Assembly: GCA_024276675.1 (NCBI GenBank)
Contig: JAJRWT010000112.1
Span: 1-40,309, forward strand
Direction of reading: 5' to 3'
Origin: Myxococcota bacterium
Lineage (GTDB): Bacteria > Myxococcota_A > UBA796 > JAFGLY01
Length of the DNA: 40,309 nt
This document shows, piece by piece, positions 34,373 through 40,309 of this stretch; positions within the stretch are counted from its first letter, which is position 1; each line of letters starts with the position of its first letter. The notes under the pieces are model-generated. The model was not told where the DNA came from. It did not search any database and saw nothing but the letters and a program-made list of their open reading frames with translations. A program made the position numbers and the translations under genes.

Positions 34373-36142
34373 TCAAGCGGAGGCCACGAAGCGAAGAGCG
34401 GGAATGCCCTCGCAGTCCTCAACCTTCCACAGGCCATCCTCGGCCTGGAAGCAGCCACCGGGTTGGGCCGCGAGCCGCTGGGCAGCCTCTCGTCGCAGGG
34501 CCATGATCTCCTGCTGGATCTCCGCCAGGTGGGATTCCGTGAGGCGAAGGGTCGCCAGCAGCTCAGGCAGGCTTCGGGCCCCCTGGAGCGGCTGGGCTGG
34601 CAGGGCAAGGGCGTGAAGCATGGGATTGGGATATGTGTCGCCTGCGTCGAAGACGCAATCACAGGACACCTGATCCACAAGGCGGGAAAGGCGTTTTCGC
34701 ACTCCCTTGCAAGAGATCTCATTTCCGGCGTGGGGCTTTCCCATCCAGTCGGACTCGTGGACGTGGCAGCGCCGGAAGAGGTAGTTGACCGCCTGGACTC
34801 CCTCGGGCAGATGACCCAGGGAATGCTCCAACACAACCCTCTCGGAGTGCTCCAGTCTTCCCTGGTGGAGGGCCTGGCGCACCAACTCGCCCAACACGGA
34901 GCAGCCGCTGAGTACGGCGTCCAGTCGGGGGTAGGTGTGCAGGTCAGCCTCGGTGAATGGGCTGGCGTGCTCAGCCGGGGGCGGGGCCTGGGCCAACAGA
35001 GATGCGTCATCCGCAGGGATCGCCGGCGCGGACTCCAGGGCCTGCCCATGGATGGAGCCGGAAGCAGTACCGGGAGTTGGAGTCACCAGGCTGGGGGGAG
35101 GCATTCGGACCCCGGACAGGGGAACCCGCTTGATCTGGCGCAGGCGCTCCCAGGGATCGTCGATGGGCTGGCCCTGGTCGTCCAGAAGCACGCAGCGCCT
35201 TCCCGTGCGGCGATGTATTCCCAGGGGGATCTTCACCAGGTTGCCCAACTTTCCAGGAGGAACGCTGTCCTGCTTGGGGAAGACCTCGATGGCGAGCTGG
35301 GGATCGGGCGGGGCCAGCACCCGGGCCCAGGCCTTGCCCAGGGCACGTGCCTTGCCGGCAGGTTCAGGCTTCGGAAAGAAACACCAGAGGTGGCGGCCCT
35401 TGTAGCCGGAGTCCACCAGCAAGGGGTCGAAGCCCGCGGCTCGCAGACCCTTCAACAGGGCGATACCTGCATGGTGGATGCGTCGGCCAAGCTCGCCGGC
35501 AGCTTCCTGGTCTCCGAAAGCCCTGTCTACAGCGGCCCTGGTGGCGTCCATGTCGAAGACGAGTTGTCCCACCTGGTCGTCGCGCCGCACAAGGTAGATC
35601 CCGATGGTCACGCCACCGCGAAGGTGGGAGCCGGCCAGCCCCACCGTGAAGGGGGCGTCAACCGGACTGTAACCGTGGTTCCTGTCGGATTTGTGCCATT
35701 GGCGCGCATGTACGCCCTCCCGGCCCTGGAAAAGGTGTACGAAACGCACCAGGTCTCCGTCACCGGGCTCCCCGGGGGGAGGGTCGGGGATCTGGTCGGC
35801 CTCTGGCACGGGGAGGGGTTCGTCATGCACTGTGCCCAGGCAATCCTTCAATCTCTGCCTGCACGCCTGGGCACGACGATGATCGCCGCGCTCGGAATGC
35901 AGTTGGACCAGGCGGGTCAGGGCCTCCACGTGCCTGGAATCCCGACTCAACACGGCCTGCCAGGCCCGGAGCGAAAGGAGAGACATGCCGGCGGCCTCGG
36001 CGGCTCGCGCCCACTGCTCCGGATCCCCCGATTCCGGCAAGGACGAGGCAAAGGCCCGCCGCAGCAGAGCCTGGGCTTCCCCTACTTGTCCCGCGTCCAT
36101 GCAAGCGAATACTTCTGTCGGTTCAAGCTGCTTTTGCTCCAC
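34373..36142 (-). CDS. CRISPR-associated primase-polymerase (AEP superfamily)
   Basis: 589 residues from a GTG preceded by AGGAGG at 4 nt. Residues 15-100 form TPR-like helices (ACMDAGQVGEAQALLRRAF and similar). The archaeo-eukaryotic primase core spans about 150-330: QLVFDMDA with catalytic Asp197 and Asp199, SGYKGRHLW at 245-253, and IEVFPKQDSVPPGKLGNLVK with IPLGIHRRTGRR. This matches primase-polymerases known to sit beside cas1 and sometimes reverse transcriptases, thought to help make or process prespacers. The C-terminal third has Cys residues spaced as in primase iron-sulfur domains: one in LSGCSVLG, one in RRCHVHES, one in ISCKG, a CxC, and then TYPNPMLHA. The gene leads the operon primase-cas1-cas2. 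A proline-rich linker joins the two halves. Confidence 0.88.
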   Translation of the reverse strand: MEQKQLEPTEVFACMDAGQVGEAQALLRRAFASSLPESGDPEQWARAAEAAGMSLLSLRAWQAVLSRDSRHVEALTRLVQLHSERGDHRRAQACRQRLKDCLGTVHDEPLPVPEADQIPDPPPGEPGDGDLVRFVHLFQGREGVHARQWHKSDRNHGYSPVDAPFTVGLAGSHLRGGVTIGIYLVRRDDQVGQLVFDMDATRAAVDRAFGDQEAAGELGRRIHHAGIALLKGLRAAGFDPLLVDSGYKGRHLWCFFPKPEPAGKARALGKAWARVLAPPDPQLAIEVFPKQDSVPPGKLGNLVKIPLGIHRRTGRRCVLLDDQGQPIDDPWERLRQIKRVPLSGVRMPPPSLVTPTPGTASGSIHGQALESAPAIPADDASLLAQAPPPAEHASPFTEADLHTYPRLDAVLSGCSVLGELVRQALHQGRLEHSERVVLEHSLGHLPEGVQAVNYLFRRCHVHESDWMGKPHAGNEISCKGVRKRLSRLVDQVSCDCVFDAGDTYPNPMLHALALPAQPLQGARSLPELLATLRLTESHLAEIQQEIMALRREAAQRLAAQPGGCFQAEDGLWKVEDCEGIPALRFVASA

Positions 36143-36398
36143 GTTGCCTCCTTTGACCGGCAGATCACGCCCAGAAGGGCTGGGCGCGGAGGCATTCGTG
36201 AATGCCCCTCTCCGGCCGATCCCATTGATCAGGACGCAGCAGCATGGCCAAACCTGACAGCAGGCCGCGAAACCCAAGCGCAGCGCTCAAGGGCCAGGTT
36301 TCGGTTTCTCCCCAGACCTTCGCGCAAACTCCGGGCCGCGGTGGAGAGGACAGGAATCCCAGTCCGCCATTTCAGGACGGGAAGCAGGAATGGGAGGC

Positions 36399-38759
36399 CT
36401 ATGGCCTTTCGCGTCGCAGCATCGACGATCCCGCCAGCGCCAGCAGCCCCAGGTAGCCCCATCCCGAGACCGGGTCGGCGGTGGAACAGCCGGAGCAGCC
36501 CTGGTCGCCTTCGGGCTGGTCCCCGCAATCCGCCGTGTCGCAGGTGCCGCAGCCGGACTCGGAGCAGGAACCAGAATCGGACTCCGACGCAGAGCCGGTG
36601 TCGGTGGTCTCTGGCGGCTCGCAGTCTTCCACAGGGTCGGCCTCGCCCACCTGTGCCTCGCAGTCGGGGCTGGTGCCGGTGGTGTCAAGGCGGAGAGAGA
36701 TGTCGTCTATGTAGCTGTCATTGTCGGTGCCGGAGTTGCGGGTTCCTTGCATGACCACGGCGATGGACCTGGTGAGCGGGGGTACCTGGAGCGCTTGGGA
36801 GAGCATTGTCCACTGGTCGGAGAAGGCCGTAAGTGGCTCGCTCTCTGACAGCAGGTCGCCCTGCCCATCAAGGAAACGCAGGAGCAAGGCGGGCTCGTCG
36901 CTGCCGTTCCAGTCGGCCAGGTAGCCCTCGAACCAGGCGAGCACCTGGCCGGCGTCTATCTCGGTTGCGTATCCGGAGATGTGGACGATTTGCATTGCCT
37001 CGCCGTAGGCGGCGCTCTCACAGATGCCGCCCACCGCGAAGTAGCGCTGGCCCGTGTGGGGGGCCGTGCCGCCGCATTCGCCATCTTCCAGTGATTCCAG
37101 GTAGCCTTCGACGATCTCCCAGGCATCCGTTCCGTCTTCGGCGCCGGGGTTCATGAGCAGGTTGTCGGTGAGGCCGGACTCGCCGGTGGTGAAGGCCATG
37201 GGCTCGGACCAGTCGCTCCAGGCCAGGGATCTGTCCCTGTATCGTACCCTCCAGCAGTAGTCTGTGTTCTCTTCCAGTCCGTCGACACCTTCGTTGGTGA
37301 GGATGTCGCCCGCCTGGGTGTCCTGGTCGAAGTACCAGTTTTCGTGTTGCTTCCAGCTCTCGTAGACCGGGTCGGAGAAGTGGTCGCATGACGTGGAGAT
37401 CTGCCACTGGGATGCACCGTGCAGGTCGTCGTCGGGGTCGCAGAAGCCGGTGGCCGAGAGGGCGATGCAGTCGGGGCTCAGGTCGATGCCCGACGGGGAA
37501 AGGGGGGCTGGGGTGGCCGGAGGGGTGTTTCGTCGGCGGATGGTGATGTCGTCGCGGACCTGGTTGTCGCGGGAGAGGTACTCGTTGCCGTTGCTGATGC
37601 GCAGCAGACGGAAGCTGGGATCGGCCCCGGCCGTCACCTCCACCAGCACGAAGCCCCAGTCGTCCTGCGAGACGGTGAACTCGTCGTAGTCGATCTGATC
37701 GTACTCGCCCCAGTAGTCGATGTTGCCCCCTGCCGTGGCCACGTTCACCCAAAGATGGGCGTGGTCCATGGATTGACCCCGGGAGTAGGCGTGTGTGTGG
37801 CCGAAGAAGTGGATGCTGGGCTTTCCGCAGGTGGTGGAGAAGGTCTCCATGCGCAGGATGACCTCTTCGGTGAAGTCGATCTCGCCCGGAGGCCAGAGTT
37901 CGGAGTGGTAGGGATGGTGAAGCTGTGCGAAGACGAAGTCGATGTCGTCGTCGGAACAGGCGTCGTCGAGGGTCTCGTCCAGCCAGTCGAGCTGGGATTG
38001 GAGCCAGTACAGGGTGTTGGAGTCGAGGCCCAGCACGCGCAGGTTGCCGTAGTCGGTGTACCACCAGTGCTCCGGGTAGTCCTGGGAGCCGTTTTCCGGC
38101 AGGTGGAAGTAGTCGGTGAAATAGGGGGTGTAGGCTTCGTGGTTCCCGTACACCGGGTAGAAGGGGACGTAGCCCATGAGCGCCGAGCCGGGAGCGAAGA
38201 AGTCGTCGCGCCACTGGTCCATCATCCAGCCGTTGTCCACCAGGTCGCCCGGCAGCAGCACCATGGCCAAGTGCTCATCCAGGTCCGGGCCGTACTCCTG
38301 GTTGAGATAGGCGATGATCCCGTCTTCCACTATCTCGCGGTATTTGTCCGGGTTGGACGAGTCCTTCTGCATGTCGCTCATGGCCACGATCTGGAAGGCG
38401 CTCTCAGCCGAGGCTTCCGGCGGCGTCGTGAGTTGGAGCACATCGCTACGGAGGCTTCCGGTGACCACCTGGTAGTAGTAGCGGGTTGCCGGATCCAGCC
38501 CTTCCAGGTGGACCTCGTGGATGAGCCCCCCGTCGCCCGACTCGAAGCTGTCACCTTCGGTGCTGGTCCCAAGGTTCTGGGTCGTTCCCCACTCGACCAG
38601 GGTGGATTCACCCGTGCTGGTCTCCCAGAGCACCCAGATGTCCTGGGGAGTGGCCGACTGCAGGTACGGCTCCACGAGCATATCCTGGGCCATGGCGCTG
38701 GCCGAGACGAGCAGTAGCGGGAGGAGACTCCACCTGTGTGTGGTCTGCGATCCTGGCAT
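36399..38759 (-). CDS. Secreted metallophosphatase with MYXO-CTERM-like tail
   Basis: 786 residues from an ATG preceded by GGAG. A signal peptide ends near SASAMAQ. Residues of about 25-120 form a fibronectin-type domain as in purple acid phosphatases (PYLQSATPQDIWVLWET, then LDPATRYYYQV). The phosphoesterase core has AMSDMQ, LLPGDLVDNG, YGNHEA, AQLHHPYH and FFGHTHAYSRG, so the metal ligands Asp, Asn and His are present. A second fibronectin-like part and a carbohydrate-binding-like domain (NLLMNPGAEDGTDAW) follow. The C-terminus is a Ser/Cys-rich stretch (GCSGCSTADP), a hydrophobic segment and RRER, as in MYXO-CTERM sorting signals. It is likely an exported phosphatase unrelated to CRISPR. 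It marks the end of the defence cluster. Confidence 0.85.
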   Translation of the reverse strand: MPGSQTTHRWSLLPLLLVSASAMAQDMLVEPYLQSATPQDIWVLWETSTGESTLVEWGTTQNLGTSTEGDSFESGDGGLIHEVHLEGLDPATRYYYQVVTGSLRSDVLQLTTPPEASAESAFQIVAMSDMQKDSSNPDKYREIVEDGIIAYLNQEYGPDLDEHLAMVLLPGDLVDNGWMMDQWRDDFFAPGSALMGYVPFYPVYGNHEAYTPYFTDYFHLPENGSQDYPEHWWYTDYGNLRVLGLDSNTLYWLQSQLDWLDETLDDACSDDDIDFVFAQLHHPYHSELWPPGEIDFTEEVILRMETFSTTCGKPSIHFFGHTHAYSRGQSMDHAHLWVNVATAGGNIDYWGEYDQIDYDEFTVSQDDWGFVLVEVTAGADPSFRLLRISNGNEYLSRDNQVRDDITIRRRNTPPATPAPLSPSGIDLSPDCIALSATGFCDPDDDLHGASQWQISTSCDHFSDPVYESWKQHENWYFDQDTQAGDILTNEGVDGLEENTDYCWRVRYRDRSLAWSDWSEPMAFTTGESGLTDNLLMNPGAEDGTDAWEIVEGYLESLEDGECGGTAPHTGQRYFAVGGICESAAYGEAMQIVHISGYATEIDAGQVLAWFEGYLADWNGSDEPALLLRFLDGQGDLLSESEPLTAFSDQWTMLSQALQVPPLTRSIAVVMQGTRNSGTDNDSYIDDISLRLDTTGTSPDCEAQVGEADPVEDCEPPETTDTGSASESDSGSCSESGCGTCDTADCGDQPEGDQGCSGCSTADPVSGWGYLGLLALAGSSMLRRERP

Positions 38760-38862
38760 GGTGGCTCCTTCAAACGATCCGCTAAGTCGGGCTCCCCACA
38801 AGGTGCGGCAAAAGGGCAATGTCGGAGATTTGGGCGCTTCGCCCCAGCCTGACTGTTTCAGG

Positions 38863-38889
38863 TGCCTCCGGGGATGGGCCCCGGAGGCA
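38863..38889. terminator. GC-rich stem-loop
   Basis: An 11-bp perfect stem, TGCCTCCGGGG with CCCCGGAGGCA, and a 5-nt ATGGG loop, about 100 bp upstream of the metallophosphatase start. No T-run follows on either strand. It may end a transcript coming from the right or serve as a structural insulator. Confidence 0.4.
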
Positions 38890-39184
38890 ACGGTCGCGAA
38901 CTTCCAATACGCTGTATTACCCGCGAGCGCCTCCAGAGAGAATGGTGATCATGGCATGTTTTCCCAGCGATGTCAGGCTCGCCATCGCGGATTCTTCACG
39001 TATCCTCGACAAGCCGACGGAGGGAGTGGTTCATCTCATGGGCCTTGGACAGCGGGGAATCCTGAAAGCCGTCGGGGAGCCTCTGCAGAGATGCTCTCGG
39101 CAAGGGATGGCAGGTTTACGACCTGGACCCTTGGAGTAACGGGGTGATGGAACCGGAACGGGTAGGAGTCCGGGCCGACGATTA

Positions 39185-39412
39185 TGGGAAGTAAGTCCCG
39201 TTGTGACCGTCACAACGCCGGTTTCTTCCCCCTATGGGGAAGTAAGTCCCGTTGTGACCGTCACAACGCCGGTTTCTTCCCCCTATGGGGAAGCAAGTCC
39301 CGTTGTGACCGTCACAACGCCGGTTTCTTCCCCCTATGGGGAAGTAAGTCCCGTTGTGACCGTCACAACGCCGGTTTCTTCCCCCTATGGGGAAGTAAGT
39401 CCCGTTGTGACC
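39185..39412. repeat. 51-bp tandem repeats, about 4.5 units
   Basis: Units recur every 51 bp (GTAAGTCCCG near 39191, 39242, 39293, 39344 and 39395), almost identical. Each unit holds two inverted repeats: GTTGTGAC-C-GTCACAAC and CTTCCCC-CTAT-GGGGAAG. All frames stay open through the array because 51 is divisible by three, but no start or protein feature supports translation. The third unit has one T-to-C change. Confidence 0.95.
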
Positions 39413-39647
39413 CTGCCGCAGCAGGCGCAGCGGCAGGTGCAGAGGCCGGGACAGGCGCTGGCCGGAGTAATGTCCACGGCCCCCAGCCCGGATGAAAGCT
39501 GCGGGCGCAGGGGGGCGTGTGTGTTTGTTCCATAATTGTAGGAATTGTCGCTTAACGGCATTCTCCGCGTGAAATGTTGAACTTGCCATGACAGGATTTA
39601 CTGCTATTCTACCGTTTCGACACCAGGGAACCGCTCCAGAGATCTGT

Positions 39648-40309
39648 ATGCACCAGTCCGCCATCATATCCGTCCGGAATGAAAATGGAGTGTTCTTCGG
39701 CACCCTGTGCCGTTGGAAAGGCGACCTGATCCTGTTCGATCTGGCCACCTCCATGTTCCCCGGAGACGAAGTGGAACTGCGGGTGGAGCTTACCGGTTTC
39801 AACAGGACCATCCTCGTGCAGGCCATGGTTATTCGCTCCATGCCGCGGGAAGGCGGTGACAACCGGATCGCGGCGCGTGTCTACGACCTTTCAAATGCGG
39901 AACGCGAGATCCTGGAAGAATGGCGTGAAACGGTTTCCACGGGCGGCACCGCCCAGCATCCGGAGCGTTTGCTGGAAACAACGCCGAGTTCCGGTTCACG
40001 GCCCCAGGCCGATTGTTCAGACATCGAAGCCGCCCTGCGGCGTTTCGACCGGAAATACTCCACCAGCCATGCCACGCTCAGCGACCCGTGGGGCATCAGC
40101 ACCACCACGACTTCAAAACGCTCCACCGTGGGCAGGAAGGCCATCCGAGAGGCTCTCCGGGCTGCCCTGAACAAAACGCCGGGGCACACCTCTACTCCAG
40201 AGTCATCCCGCCCCCCGAATCCCCCGGCGCCACGCCCGAGCACCCCCCGCCCCCCGAATCCCCCGGCGCCACGCCCGAGCACCCCCCGCCCCCCGAATCC
40301 CCCGGCGCC
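39648..40309 (+). CDS. PilZ-like domain protein, 3' end off window
   Basis: The frame runs from ATG to the right edge without a stop (220 residues visible); an in-frame ATG 60 nt upstream is an alternative. Residues 1-95 (GVFFGTLCRWKGDLILFDL, GDEVELRVEL, ILVQAMVIRSMP, RIAARVYDLSNAEREILEEW) have the strand pattern of a small beta-barrel resembling PilZ domains of Myxococcota proteins. The usual RxxxR motif is not obvious, so c-di-GMP binding is doubtful. After a Ser/Thr-rich linker, the last visible part consists of 39-bp repeats encoding PPNPPAPRPSTPR, a proline-rich tail that continues past the window. Confidence 0.6.
   Translation, partial: MHQSAIISVRNENGVFFGTLCRWKGDLILFDLATSMFPGDEVELRVELTGFNRTILVQAMVIRSMPREGGDNRIAARVYDLSNAEREILEEWRETVSTGGTAQHPERLLETTPSSGSRPQADCSDIEAALRRFDRKYSTSHATLSDPWGISTTTTSKRSTVGRKAIREALRAALNKTPGHTSTPESSRPPNPPAPRPSTPRPPNPPAPRPSTPRPPNPPA
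40211..40309 (+). repeat. 39-bp tandem repeats in coding sequence
   Basis: CCCCCCGAATCCCCCGGCGC recurs at 40211, 40250 and 40289, every 39 bp, encoding a 13-residue proline-rich unit in the PilZ-like gene. The array is cut by the window edge. Confidence 0.92.

Larger units (their letters stand above)
38760..39587. other. Intergenic region, no supported gene
   Basis: About 830 bp between the metallophosphatase and the right-edge gene. Short frames exist but none has a good start, codon bias or recognisable motif. The stretch holds a strong hairpin near 38863 and 51-bp tandem repeats from 39185. Confidence 0.6.

Noticed and set aside
33713..36754. A 1013-residue frame antisense to the primase and cas1 genes
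   Set aside because: It is a high-GC shadow frame; the minus-strand genes have ribosome sites and catalytic motifs.
37419..38717. A 432-residue plus-strand frame opposite the metallophosphatase
   Set aside because: No recognisable motif; the minus-strand frame has a signal peptide, metal ligands and a sorting tail.
39182..39862. A 226-residue minus-strand frame with a 17-residue repeat
   Set aside because: It results from the 51-bp repeat, which keeps every frame open, and it overlaps the PilZ-like gene on the other strand.

Overview
The window looks like an accessory region of a high-GC deltaproteobacterial or Myxococcota-type genome. Two large lipoproteins are built of MopE-type CDGxDNDCDG repeats ending in beta-helices, and a secreted metallophosphatase ends in a MYXO-CTERM-like tail (Cys-rich stretch, hydrophobic segment, RRER). 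No rRNA, tRNA or core housekeeping gene was recognised.

Layout, left to right. (a) 2-4313, plus strand: the end of a type III-D-like effector operon, with a RAMP protein cut by the window edge, a Csx19-like protein and a TIGR03986-like RAMP protein. (b) 4436-8009, plus strand: a P-loop ATPase, then a large protein with an inactive-STAND-like N-terminus, a CARF domain and a possible RelE-like C-terminus. This is the only recognisable cyclic-oligoadenylate (cOA) receptor in the window. (c) 8174-9931, minus strand: an overlapping three-gene operon of two small membrane proteins and a reverse transcriptase (YGDD). (d) 10075-11518: an ISL3-family element. (e) 11519-15679: a CRISPR leader and an array of 45 repeats of 37 nt plus one degenerate copy, read left to right. 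(f) 15801-16638: an IS66-type remnant. (g) 16692-22174, minus strand: two paralogous MopE-repeat lipoproteins. (h) 22321-31259, minus strand: a nine-gene, tightly overlapping type III-B operon cas10-cmr3-cmr4-cmr5-cmr1-(second cmr4-like)-(second small subunit-like)-cmr6-cas6. (i) 31498-32862: a second IS66-type remnant next to an ISL3-end fragment. (j) 32919-36142, minus strand: an adaptation operon of primase-polymerase, cas1 and cas2. (k) 36399-38759, minus strand: the secreted metallophosphatase. (l) 39185-39412: 51-bp tandem repeats, then a PilZ-like gene cut by the right edge.

How the parts probably work together (inference). Cas6 processes the array transcript. The Cmr complex binds target RNA. 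Cas10 has an intact GGDD cyclase motif but no HD nuclease domain, so defence should rest on RNA cleavage and cOA signalling. The CARF-containing protein with its ATPase partner is the natural signal receiver. Cas1, Cas2, the primase-polymerase and perhaps the reverse transcriptase form the adaptation arm. The reverse transcriptase operon and the cas2 end of the adaptation operon have the same orientation and are separated by a roughly 22.8-kb segment whose two ends carry outward-facing copies of the same ISL3 end, so a once-contiguous adaptation operon may have been split.

The least expected observations are the ATPase plus STAND-like/CARF/RelE-like pair, the strong excess of inverted repeats inside spacers (several hitting the same hairpin, one a covarying version of it), and the doubled cmr4 and small-subunit genes.
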